NCBI RefSeq assembly: GCF_910589235.1
Contig: NC_060972.1
Coordinates: 4,129,899-4,193,898 of the forward strand
Length of the DNA stretch: 64,000 nucleotides
Reading direction: 5' to 3'
Source: Vespa crabro
Lineage: Eukaryota; Arthropoda; Insecta; Hymenoptera; Vespidae
Shown here one piece after another: positions 13,726 through 26,006 of the stretch; the stretch's first letter is position 1, and every line of letters starts with the position of its first letter. The notes below the pieces were generated by a model, which was given only the letters and a program-made list of their open reading frames with translations, was not told the DNA's origin and searched no databases. A program made the translations under genes and the position numbers.

Positions 13726-16281
13726 CTTTATCTCTTTATCTCTTTCTTTTTCTCTCTCTTTCTCTCTTTTTTTTTTCTTTCCCTTGCATTTCGTTCGTCA
13801 AACGCATAATCGTCGCTAGAATAAGAACTATAGAGGGAACGGTCGCATAGCGTACGGGATATGAACGAAACAATTCATTTCTCGAGAACAATTATACTCT
13901 CGTGCAAAGAAAGTCACAGACAAGTAGTAGGTAAAATTTACTAGTGAGAGATTTTTATTCGTTCTTATTTCGAAATTTTAACCAGTGTTTCTATTATTAA
14001 GGTTAACTCACCAAGAATATCATGTCAGGTCATATTATTGCTGGTCCCCTTTTTATAATTATTTTAAATTGTTATCGGTATTTAATTATCGTGATAATCG
14101 AAAAAGTTGAAATGAAGATTTTCGTGAAAGGAACTTCAATCTCTTTTCCCTTTTTCTTTTTCTCTTTTTTTCTTCTTCTTCTTCTTTTTCTTCTTCTATC
14201 TCCATCTCTCTATCTCTTTCCTTCTTCGAATGTCCCGGTTTCCTTTTCATAGAACACTTCTTTTTTCTCTCGTACAAATGCGGGTGATCGTTATGAAATG
14301 GTCTAAGTGGGAAGAAAAAAGAAAAAGAGAAAGAAAAAAAAAGAAAAAAGAAAAAAAAGAAAACAGAAAAAAAGAAATATCGCGTTTATTATTTTCTTCG
14401 TAATAATGATCAAGCATAATTGTTAAAATTCGTCAGATAATTTAATGAGAAATCGTAGCTTAGGCAAATTGTTACGGCTTAGTAAATCATAGATATCGTC
14501 GAGAAACATATTGGTAGAGATTAATACGAGGGAGAGAGAAAAAGAGAAAGAGAGAGAGAGAGAGAGATATTAGTGCAAGTGCAGTAGGGATAATGAAGCG
14601 AGAAATTGTCAGGACTATTTATCGATTGTTGTAACGAGTAAGCAGTAAAAAAAAAAATTTATTTTTTTCTTTCGTTTCCTTTTTTTTCTTTTTCTTTTTT
14701 TTCTCGTTCTCCTCCTCTTCGTCCCTCCTCCTTCTTCTTTCTCTTTTTTCTTCTTTTATGTTTTTCTTTTTCCTTTTTTTCTTAGGTAGAAAGTAGGAGA
14801 CGTAGGTACTCAAGTTATTTGTTCGTTAGCGACGTATGTTTCGCTATATCGATCGGTGAGAAGTTGTTCTGAGTAATACGAGGCGCGTGTCGTTTTAAAA
14901 ACGTAATTCATGCGCTTCTTCTTTGGCTATGCCGAACGTAGTGGACAACGTACTGTAGTCCACTATATTGAAGATGACGTATACAAAAATTTAATTACCC
15001 CTCCCTCTTTATTTTCCCTTCTCTGAAATTTATTTACCTTGGACTTTAAAACCGTGTCTATCGATAATGTCGACCCATCGTAAAAATCTTCTTTCGAGTT
15101 AAGAGGAAACGAAGGGAAGAAAGTTCGAGCCAGAGTGCATCGTCGAGTATAGATAGATACTCATTATATTTTTCGATGACGTTCTTTTAGAAAGTCCACG
15201 AAATATATAACAGGACTTGATTCATATCACGACATTTTTTTGCCTTCCATCGACCCCCCCGCTCCCCGCTCCCCGTCCCCCGTCCTCACCACTTTTCCTT
15301 ATTGGTATTTCTATATGAAATTGCATCTTTTATTTATTTTTATTTTTACGCTCGCGAAGAGGCAATGTTTTATTTTTTATTTTATTTTATTTTATTTTTT
15401 TCTATATTCCTTTTTTATCGGTACACCTTCGAACACTATAAAATCTTTTCATTACACATTTAATACTTTCTTCAAACGTTAATATATCTTAAATATTATA
15501 TATCCAATTTTCTAAATGACCCTGTAAAATTTTTTTACATAAATAAAATGTTAAGTTTTCTTCTTGTCGTTCTGTCATTTTTCTTTTTCTCTCTTTTTTT
15601 TTTTTTTATATTCGATTCGCTACAATATTAATTATTGGAAAATTGAAATTAAAATAGGGGAACAAAGAAAAGTCATTAGAAAAATGTACTTTGTCAAAAT
15701 AATATAAAAATGCATTTACCTGCGTGAGTAAAGATACAGAAGAAACCTATTTGTTTGAAAATTATTCATAGGGAAAAAGGAGAGAAAAAAAAAAAAAGAG
15801 AAGAAAATGAGGAAAGAAAATGAATGAGTTAACAAGATATTGTATAACCGTTTGGATGTATCTCGCAAAGGGAAAGAAAGGAAAAAGAAGAAAAAAGAAG
15901 GAAAAGAAGAAAAAAACAGAAAACGAAAAAAGAAAAAGAAAAATGAACGAATATGTCCCTTTTCCCGTTCCATTTCTTCTTCTTCTTCTTCTTTTTCTTC
16001 CTTCTTTTTTTCTCTCCTCCTCTTTTTTTTCACGGTTTCCGATAAACGTCCTTTTCCGTTTCCATTGTCTGTCTGCGTTGCTTTAGTTCGATTTTCCTTT
16101 CCGGTCAAAGAGCCCATTATCACTCTGTTCCTCTTATTTCATCGTCTCTTTCGTCGCGAGGGCTTGCTCGAGGGATGGCAATCATTAACTGACGTGTGAA
16201 GCGACCTGTACGAGAATAAGAACAAGAATGCCAAGCGTTTGGCTATTCTCAATAAAAAAGAAGGAGAAGAAAAAGAATGTA

Positions 16282-16284
<3 letters not shown>

Positions 16285-16334
<50 letters not shown>
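16285..16334. repeat. (AT)n microsatellite, about 50 nt
   Basis: Pure alternating AT, self-complementary and able to extrude a cruciform. It gives artificial Ile-Tyr frames on both strands. Confidence 0.95.
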
Positions 16335-16336
<2 letters not shown>

Positions 16337-17741
16337 GAGAGACGGAGAGGGGAGAGAGAGAGAGAGAGAAAGAGAGAAAAGTAGGGGTTGCATTTAAAGC
16401 CCCTTTCAATTTTAACTATATATTCTTTGAAATCGTTGCCAATGTTGCAACAGGCCCAGATCCACTCTACTTAAGAAGAAGTTAACCGGTTGGCACATAT
16501 CGTATCAGCTTCGATGGCAATCCTGAAAGGCACACTTTAGAAATCCTTTCAAAGCGACGCCTACGCTTTAAGGATAAAACGAGAAATTGACTACTTTTAT
16601 TTCCTCTCTTTTAAAAAAAGAGAAACGACGTTATCGAGTGGACGAAATCGAAAGGATAATATATATGTATATTATATATATATATATATAATATATATAT
16701 ATATGCGTATATAATATTTTTCTTTTTGAAATATAGAGTAATATATGTATCTATGATAAATGATGGTGTCAACGACGTTACGATAGGTTCGCGTGCTTTT
16801 TCTTGATTTACCTGTCGTTATTTTATTTCCGATGTGAATACGAAGATATGTCAGGGTTCGATTTATACTTTGATAATGTTCCTTTTTCTTCTTTATTTTT
16901 ATTTTTTCTTTTTTCTTTTTTCTTTTTTTAAAGGTGAGGGATATATATTATGTACTATTGATATATATCATTGTTGCTTCTAATATATATATATATATAT
17001 AACTAGTATATATTATAGATTCAATGTTTCACGTCTACGTAAATTCAAGTTTTATTTTGTCAATGTTTAAATTTTATACATATATATATATATTTTTTTT
17101 TTTGTTTTGTTTTATACGCGAATGATGTATTTCCTAGGTATAGATTGTTTGCTCTGTGAAAATAATAGAACTTATTTTTAGAGAAAGTTTCATTTTAGAG
17201 AAAAATTTATAGCTCCTACGTTATTTATTTTGCATTTGTGATATACGTGTAATAATAAATATAATTGGAAGTATTGGTTCGTAATAAAGGATTCTTAAAT
17301 TCGTACGATAAAAAAGAACAAGACAATGATGAATAAAAGAGAAAAAAAAAAAAAAAGGAAATAAAGAAAAGAAAAAAAAAAAAAGGAAAAATAGCAAAGA
17401 AAGAAGAAGAAATTAAAGATAAATTAGGAAACGAACGAATCGATGTCATTTCATTTGAAGGAAGTAGTAATAAAACTGCGTTTAATTATCTAGGAAACTC
17501 ATCGTACGAATAGAATCATCTTTACGTCCCTGTGAGCATTGGTTTCTGTGAACGGAGTTAGCGAAACGAATAGAAGAGAAACGTATGGTGAACCTCGAGG
17601 TTAATACGAAATGGAAGTTAATTACGTCTTACGATTGAGCGCTTCGAAGCCATTTTCGAAGTTGCGTTAATTAAAACTCGACGATGAAATCGATGATGCG
17701 TGTATACATTTACTATATGTATGTTAGTATCTCATAAAGAA

Positions 17742-17778
<37 letters not shown>

Positions 17779-17838
17779 GAGACAGACAGAGAGAAAGAGA
17801 GACAGGCAAGACAGACGGGCAGACAGATGTACAGAGAC

Positions 17839-17926
<88 letters not shown>
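17742..17926. repeat. Compound (CAGA)n - (AT)n - (AG)n microsatellite
   Basis: Three successive repeat types: CAGA units at 17742-17780, a degenerate purine stretch, pure (AT)n at about 17845-17889 and (AG)n at 17889-17926. Transitions between related motifs are typical of slippage with point mutation. Confidence 0.95.
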
Positions 17927-17933
<7 letters not shown>

Positions 17934-18098
17934 GAAAAAGGATGGTTGAGGAATTAGAGAAGGAACAATGGAAATCATATGCTAGACAAAATCTATTGGA
18001 AGTAAGGCTCGCGTTTAATTCGTCGAATTCACAGGAAAATTCGTGTACTATACCGTATTAGTACTATTATTAGTATTAATAGTAATACTGGTAGTAGT

Positions 18099-18149
<51 letters not shown>

Positions 18150-19086
18150 TACGTATGCTGATAAAAGTAGGATCATTCGATCGTATTGAAGGATATTTAT
18201 TTTTAAAACGTGTTTATATAAAAATCATGGGTCTTGGCCAACCTAATTTCAAGCTTTTCTTAGATCGTTCTTATAAAAAAATGAGCAAGAAAAAAGCACA
18301 TACACAAACATTCACACACATATATATATATATATATAGACAGACAAAGAGAGAGAGAGAGAGAGAGAGAGAGCATTGAGAGGACTTTGGCTAGAAATTG
18401 GAGAACTTCACGAGGCGTAAATTAATTGCATATTGCGATAGAACGAGCAGACAGGCAGGGCAACGCGGCGGTGCATTAATTCGTCCTCGACAATTTGCTC
18501 GACAAAGCGTACTCGCATTATCGCTCGATTCGTAGAATGTAGGTAGGGTACGTTCAATGACTAACTTTCTGGATCACTAAAATAGTATAGAATACATTCT
18601 TTATTCTTACTTTGATACCTTTTAATTGATTTTTCTTCTTTTTGTTTTTCTTTTTTCTCTTTCTTTTGCCTTTTTCTTCTTCTTTTTTTTTTTCTTTTTT
18701 TTTTCTTTTCAACCCAAGGATACGATTACGTTCTTTCCAGAAGTTGAAACATAGGTTGGATCCGGTAATTTTTTATTCATTTTTAATTTATTTAACCAAA
18801 CGAGATTATTGATCGGCGAACACGTGGATTTACGTGAGTCATTATTTTATAAATTGATGAGTTTTCTATTCCTTTTTTTTTTCTTCTTGTTTTCTTTTTC
18901 TTTTTTTGTTTTTTTTTTCCTTTTTGAGAAATAAAAATATATATATATATATATTTTTTTTTTAGATTGTATACATTTATACCATAACTTCATTATAAAT
19001 TTCATACGTTTTACATCTTAAATACATATAATATAAAATCATCATCATATATATATATATATAGATGCAAGAAACATTGTTAGTAT

Positions 19087-19100
19087 GTAACACGTGTTAC
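19087..19100. promoter_or_regulatory. 14-bp palindrome with a CACGTG E-box
   Basis: GTAACACGTGTTAC is a perfect palindrome centred on CACGTG, the class of E-box bound by bHLH factors such as CLOCK/CYCLE and MAX dimers. It sits 4.65 kb upstream of the ball exon. The base match is certain; function is not shown. Confidence 0.3.
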
Positions 19101-19452
19101 TAAACGTGTAATATTAATCGATAAATTTTTAATTAGGTATACGAGGGTGAATTTAATGGATCGATCGGTCATTCGGTTGGTTTGACCGGATGTTTTATCG
19201 TCTAAAAGATTTTATCTTTGAAATCTTTGAATTTCCAAGTTTATGCGTAATTTAGACGTCAATCGAACGATAAGTTTCGTTTATTATAGAAAGACGAAGT
19301 AGCGCGTGAACGTGTACGTATTACATACGTAGAACGTGGACAAAAACGTGTCACGGCCAATCGAACGTACGCACGAGGACATAGTTATTCTGACTTATAG
19401 CTTTTAGTAGTATTATTGCCAACTAATATCGAACGTGTCCCTTTAAAGATCA

Positions 19453-19487
<35 letters not shown>

Positions 19488-21085
19488 CTCTCTCTCTCTC
19501 TTTTTCTCTCATACATACATGCAAATATACATACGCACCTACATATAGTTTCTATCGAAAAGCTTTTGTTACAATGGTTTTCGAGCTTTCGTCCTAAAGG
19601 TTTTTTATGGATATCGTATATTTTATATTCCGTTGAAAAATGCAGCAAGAGACTCGACAATTTTACGATGTATATACATATATACATATATGTGTGTACG
19701 TTTTATCATATTGATTCAATATCATACCCGTTTTGTTTCAATGGGTTTTCTCTTAATAAAATAACATAACTCGTTATCACAATCATATTTTGGGCATACA
19801 TTTCGACGATAAAAATGTTGAATTTGATGAAAAGAGAAATTAATCAATTTTCAATTCATTCGTCCTTCGCTCATTCAGAATTATAATGGAAAATTTTCTT
19901 AAAAATTATTATTATTAGAAACATTTCATCGTGAATTATTAAAATATTATTTTCTTTCGCTGTACAAAAATGTCTTAAAAGAAAAAAAAAGAAAAAAAAA
20001 AGGGGCAAAACTCATGACGATCTCAAATTTATGAAACGATATTGTTTCTTTTTTCTTTCTTTTTTTTTTTTTGTAAATTTTTCTTTATTTACAAAGTGAG
20101 GAAAAAAAATGAAACAAGAATATCGATTAGCATTCGATCGTCTTCTTCTTTGCTCGACGATCCATTAAATCGATATAAACGTAAATTTTACATTAGAATA
20201 GAAATGCATGGAAAAGGGTAGTGATAGAGATACTTAGGGGTTGTTTTGGGTATATCGTTTATCGTTAATGAGACACTCGGCCTCGGCTTCTTAAACATGG
20301 CATGATATATCCGAGTGCGAAGCCGTGACGACGTGTACTCGACGAGGAGAGACGACGGCCTTTCGAGTGCACTAAACTTCTCCTAGCTAACGTTCATACG
20401 CGTGGCCTATCTTTGAAAACTGCTGTTAATTATTGTAAGTAAGTAAGTACTTAAGAGTCTCCTTCTCTCTCTCTCTCTCTCTCTTTTTCTCTCTCTGTCT
20501 CTCTTTATGAACGCTATATCAAATTACGAAAGATATATTCCACCCCTTGTTCGTGTCGCCATAATTTATTTGAGATACTCTTTATCGAAGACAATTAGAT
20601 TTCCTCGTTCTTATTTATAAATTTATTTTTGTATTATTCCTAAGAAAACAATCGTCGTTATATTTTTTATTTAATTAATCCTCGAACGCTCCATGATCCA
20701 TTTAATTTTTCTTTTCTTTTCATTTTTTTTTTCTTTCCTTTTTCTCGTATCAATATTAAAAATTGAAAAAGAAAAAAATATTTCGTAGGATCTTCCATTA
20801 TGGACTGTTAGAAATTAAAATAATAATTTGCACTATGAACTATACCAAATACTTCAAGTGCAATTCGTAAGATATAAATTATGCATTCAAAAATATGTAT
20901 GCCTTACTTACCATCTGATTGTGACATACTTTCATTCAATCTAAATTTATCACCAAATTTCTGGTACACTTCTATTCTAATCAAGTACTGCATAAAATAC
21001 CATATAAAACATTTCCATAACGATTGAATAAATTATATTGAAAGTTAGAGTTTCATAGGAGGATAACATACATACGTACATACAT

Positions 21086-21146
<61 letters not shown>

Positions 21147-21693
21147 ATATATATCGTGAAAATAAATATTGGCATTGATAAACTAATAAAAATGACATTA
21201 GTTGGATATACTTTATTTTCCCATTGCATTCGTTTTCTTTACAATTTGGCACCGTATTCCGATCAAAGTTTACTATCAAAGGAGGAAAGAGAAAAGTCAA
21301 AGTTTGTAAAAATAAATGTCTCTGCTTGAGAGAGAATATATGTATATGTATATGTGTTTATGTGAAAATGAAAAGAGAAAGAGATAGAGGAGGACGATCG
21401 AAGACCACGAGGCATATCGACCGTGCGCTTCGCGTCGTTTTTCCGCATCTTGCTGCGGTATCTCACGTCCCTCCCCTCTCCTACCGCCCCTATTACTGTT
21501 TTTTCTTTTCTTTCTTTTTTCTTTTTTTTTTTTTTTTTGCAATACCTCGATAACAGGATTTCCACTTCGATCGACGAAGTGACGACATTTTTCGATCGAT
21601 TCTTTCGCGGATTATTTATCAATTTTTTTTCTCTTCTCTCTCTCTCTTTTTTTTCGATAATTTTTCATTATTTTTCTGGCACTTTTGATATAT

Positions 21694-21758
<65 letters not shown>

Positions 21759-22440
21759 AATTTTTCTCTCGTGCGTAATACAGAAACAACAGTTTTCCGC
21801 GCGTGCTCAGAATTTTTACTCCCGTTTGGCGCGACAACACCTCGTCGCAATACGCGGCTACGTCGTGTTATGCAGCTTTTTTTCTCTTTCTCTCTCTCTC
21901 TCCCTCTTCCCCCTTCCCTCTCTCTTTCTATCTCGTATCGATTTTCTTCGCTAGCGACTGTTCGCGATCGACGACGCGCTTTGGACTTTTATCTTTTTCT
22001 TGTTTTTTTTCTTTTTTTTTTTTTTTTTTTCCATTTTTTTCTAACTCTCCCTCTCACTCTCTTTCCCTTTCTTCCCCTATTTTTTCTTTTTTTCATCGTT
22101 TTAAAATCCTTCGAGATAAACTATATATAAATCGATATGATCGTTAAAAGTGGTAGTGGTTTTACGATACTTTTTTCAAAGTATACCACATTTCCATTTA
22201 TGTTTGTGTTTTCCAAATAATATTTTAACTCTTACGGCCTTTATGAAATAATAATGATACTATTGTAGTAATGCTTTTGTAATGTAGAAGCTAACTTATA
22301 ATATATACCGTTCAATGAGTATTTAATTAATATTTCATTGATAATTTCTTTTTTTTTATTCCTTCTCTCTTCTTTGCCCGTGTGAATATTTTCGATGGTG
22401 GAAATAATAAAAAATACATTGTTATTTTTTCTCCTCCTTT

Positions 22441-22442
<2 letters not shown>

Positions 22443-22484
<42 letters not shown>
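22443..22484. repeat. Poly-T tract, 42 nt
   Basis: One of the longest homopolymers in the window. It could be the poly-A of a minus-strand retroposed copy, but no recognisable element body adjoins it. Confidence 0.95.
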
Positions 22485-22486
<2 letters not shown>

Positions 22487-22732
22487 TTTCTTCCCTTTTT
22501 TTCACACGTTAAATGCGCAAGACCGTGGGTATGACTAAAAATAGTATCACTCGGTGATGGCACACGTGGAATCGTTACACATGCCGTTAGAAAAGAAGTA
22601 AGCGAGAAAAAAAGTAGGGAAAAAGTTATAAAAATAATAGCACGAAGTCGCGAGAAAGAGAATAAGAATAAGAAGAACTTTGTTGGATGACATCAGGAGA
22701 GGAAAGAAAGAAAGACAGCGAGATGGAGGGAA

Positions 22733-22776
<44 letters not shown>

Positions 22777-22988
22777 AGAAAGAAAAAAGAAAAGAGAAAA
22801 GAGAAAAGAAGAAACGGCTCGACGATAAAAGTATCGTTCCGTTTACTTGAATAAATCAAAACCTTTAGTAGGGTACTCGGTAAAAAAGACAAATAAATCA
22901 ATTCAATAAGCTTTTCTTACTTTACTTGCCAGGAACTCTTTGTGCATTCATTTACATTTTTAATTCTTTCTTTTTCTCTTACTCTTTT

Positions 22989-23025
<37 letters not shown>

Positions 23026-23523
23026 TCTCTTCATCAAAATCCATCGAAGTTTTTATGAATAAAAGAAAACTTTCTATCGTTAAAACACCTTATAGGTAAC
23101 TAGGTGATAATATTAATTTTTTGTATAAAAAATAAAAAAATCCAAATCAGGAAGACACAGTGTTAGATAATAATTTTATAATAAACAATGTTTGTTGATA
23201 CTTTGATAATAAAACGTTCGAAACTTTTGGGGAAACGTAATTTGTTAAAACTTCGAATTAGAGAAATGGAAAAATAATTTTTAATTGAGGAGGAGATCTT
23301 TTTTTTTTTTCTCTTCTTCTACATATAGAGAGGTTAGATGTGATAACTTTGACGTTGTAGTTTAAGATACATAAAAGAGCAAGGAGCAAAGGATCTGTTT
23401 TCTTCAACGGGAAATCTATTTCGAAGGAAACGAGGTCAAGGTCGTTTATGGAACGCATTCCATCCCTCTTTCGTCGTGAGTAAACCGATCGAGCGAAGAG
23501 GAGAGACTGAGAAATATTTACTC

Positions 23524-23529
<6 letters not shown>

Positions 23530-23571
<42 letters not shown>
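23530..23571. repeat. (AT)n microsatellite upstream of the ball exon
   Basis: Pure AT alternation ending about 180 nt before the Shaker start codon, followed by a CT/T-rich stretch. Confidence 0.95.
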
Positions 23572-23573
<2 letters not shown>

Positions 23574-23704
23574 CTCTCTCTTCTTTTCTTTTTCTTTTTT
23601 GTTTCTTTTTATTTTCTCTTCGTTCAATGAAAAGGAATAGGAAGAATGCGACGATACTGTGAAAGTACGAATAAAAAAAAAAACAAAAATCGACAGAAGA
23701 AGTT

Positions 23705-23767
23705 ATGAGCTTCGTTTGGGTATTCTGTTTCCTGGAGCACGCGGAGATTGAGGTATGGCCGCGGTAG
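23705..23767 (+). other. Overlapping upstream ORF, 20 codons
   Basis: An ATG at 23705 opens a 20-codon frame that runs across the Shaker start codon and stops at TAG 23765-23767, inside the channel coding sequence and in a different frame. It has G at -3. If the transcript starts or is spliced upstream of 23705, ribosomes initiating here would miss the channel start. Whether it lies in the mature 5' UTR cannot be told, because acceptor-like AGs exist both upstream and downstream of it. Confidence 0.4.
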
Positions 23768-23831
23768 CTGGCATCTATGGCTTTTCAGAGGAACGACATA
23801 CCAGATATTCGGATCTTCGACAACACCATAC
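23755..23831 (+). CDS. Sh: Shaker potassium channel, first coding exon: N-type inactivation ball
   Basis: Encodes residues 1-25 plus two bases of codon 26: MAAVAGIYGFSEERH, then TRYSDLRQHH. The first nine residues match the Drosophila ShB inactivation ball (MAAVAGLYG) except Leu7 to Ile. In the family this peptide swings in from the cytoplasm and plugs the open pore (fast N-type inactivation, A-type current). The start was chosen because the ball must begin at residue 1; G lies at -3 and +4. The exon ends ..CAT AC followed by GTGAGT, a strong donor in phase 2, which fits the exon at 58176 exactly (ACA, Thr26). Compared with Drosophila the exon is about 35 codons shorter and lacks the Gln/Lys-rich chain. 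Its charged stretch is also less basic (three Arg against Glu12, Glu13 and Asp20). An additional chain exon inside the next intron, of length divisible by three, cannot be excluded. Confidence 0.9.
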
Positions 23832-24736
23832 GTGAGTCTCTATACGCAGCTCAAACATATTCTCTCATTATAATATCGAAAAATCCTTAAATATTTCAGT
23901 CTGAGGATTGAATAAAATAATAATCGATCGTTACGCTATCAAAATCGAAATGAATAATTTCGTATTATTATCGTGAAACACATTAATAATTGATATTTCA
24001 ATATCTATTTTAATAGTTCGTCATTCTATCGTTGACAATTATTATTTTCTTTCATTTTATTTTTCTTACGAATGGATCCTTTTCTTTTTCTTTCTTCATA
24101 TCTTCTTTTTATTTTCTTTATTTTTCTAATTTTATCCTATCCATCGCTCTATGTTCGTCAAGAACGAAAAAAGAAGCGACGTTAATTCAAGTAACACACT
24201 TGATATATAATGTATTACATAATTATTTATTTTTAAACCTAAGAGAAAAAAATCTTAGCTATACAGACTGATAGTGGAGTTATTAATCTGTGATGGCATT
24301 TTATTGATGAACGAAAAAAATGACACCTTCCTTATCCATGGATTATCGAACCCTTATATCAATCTCGTTGTCGAATAATGAACGAACATTAATCGACGAC
24401 TTTTGTTTTAGATAGAACGAACGATTTTTTTTTCATTTTGCATAGAGAAAATTACATTTTTTAATCGTTCCCTTTCTCGATGATTATGTTAAACGTGTTT
24501 TAAGTGATCAGACCAAACGCATAAATCATACCACATACGTTCGCAAGACTATCCCAAAACGTTGAATTTCTCATTGCAAGATATATCAATAATTTTGTTT
24601 ATCATCAAATGTTTTCCTTTCTAAATCTTTCTTTCATCATTTCAATCGTTAACATTAATTAATACACTCGTAAACTCGTAACGTTATAAAAGAACGAAGT
24701 ACATCTCAGGTTAAGTATATTTAAGAAGTAACAATA

Positions 24737-24780
<44 letters not shown>

Positions 24781-25827
24781 TAATAAAAAGAAAAGAAAAG
24801 AAGAAAAAAAAAAGGGACAAAATATTAGTAATGTTCGCGTGATTCGTTCAGTATAAAGTATCTAAATGAATATTATATAACACATATATCGAAGTTATAA
24901 ATAAAGTAACGGGCATGCTTTATATAAGTTCGTAACGTGCGGAAGATACTCGAACCTTTGATATATATATTTTCAATGTGTGTACGTATCTGTATAAACA
25001 ACACATAGAGACACGTGCCGGTTAAAACGCGCGCGTACTTGTACATAGATAGTTAGATAGATCGAGAGAGATAGAGAGATAGAACGATAGAGAGAGCGAG
25101 AGAGAGCGAGAGAGAGAATAAAGAGAGAAGCGTATGTAAACTCGCAGGGAAAACCGACAAAGAAGGTGGTGCGGGTGCTCCACGGCCACGGGTTAATTGA
25201 TTTCCAATATCGGCTTGACCGGCCTTCGGACACACGGCGAAGCATGAGCACGTAGCCGTAGGTGTCCCCACGCAATAAACTATCGATGCGGTAATGGCAC
25301 GGCGCATTGGACGTTAAATGGCAATAGAATCTATACGGCAAGATACACATAGCCGAGCACATAGACACATAGATATACATACACGTAAACATAAACGTAA
25401 ACGTAAACGTATATGTACACACACATACACATCCATACATACATACATACGTATGTATACACTTAAGAGTTAATTGGATCTTGAGTGGAGTCTCTCCGAT
25501 TCTTCCGGCGAACATTAAGTATAATACTTAATGCCTGCCACTCTTTATCACTGAGTTATTCTAAACGACGACGTTCCCTTAGTTTTTTAAGGAAAGAAAG
25601 AAAGAAAGAAAGAAAGAAAATAATAAAGGAAGAGAAAAGAAAAAAGGGGGAAGGGGGAAAAAGGAAAAAGGAAATCCTACGAAACGTCATTTCGATTCGT
25701 TCTTTTCCTTCTCCCTTAATTCTTTTTCTTTTGTTTTTTTTTCTTTCCTTCTTTCTTCTTTTTATAAAACGCGAAAAAACATTTCTACGTATTGTAATAA
25801 TAATAGCGTTTCTAGAAGTTCTTCTTT

Positions 25828-25863
<36 letters not shown>

Positions 25864-25945
25864 ATTTTACTTCGTGGTAAATGGTGTGTGATAGAAAAAA
25901 AAAATACAAGTAGGACAGTTTTGTGATGATGGTTACCACTAATGT

Positions 25946-25948
<3 letters not shown>

Positions 25949-26004
<56 letters not shown>
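25949..26004. repeat. (AT)n microsatellite, 56 nt
   Basis: Pure AT alternation within the large intron; among the longest AT runs in the window. Confidence 0.95.

Positions 26005-26006
<2 letters not shown>

Larger units (their letters stand above)
13270..23700. other. Non-coding DNA between the GC-rich patch and the ball exon
   Basis: No recognisable exon. It contains (GA)n at about 13451-13497, an (AT)n tract at 16285-16334, a compound CAGA-AT-AG repeat at 17742-17926, (AC)n/(AT)n near 21097-21145, (CT)n at 21698-21754, a 42-nt poly-T at 22443-22484, (GA)n near 22736-22773 and (AT)n at 23530-23571. It could be a 5' UTR intron of Shaker or intergenic DNA. Confidence 0.55.

Noticed and set aside
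21423..22130. Long + strand open frame rich in Leu, Ser and Phe
   Set aside because: It is a translation of (CT)n, poly-T and TTTCTC stretches; no domain or codon signature of a real protein.
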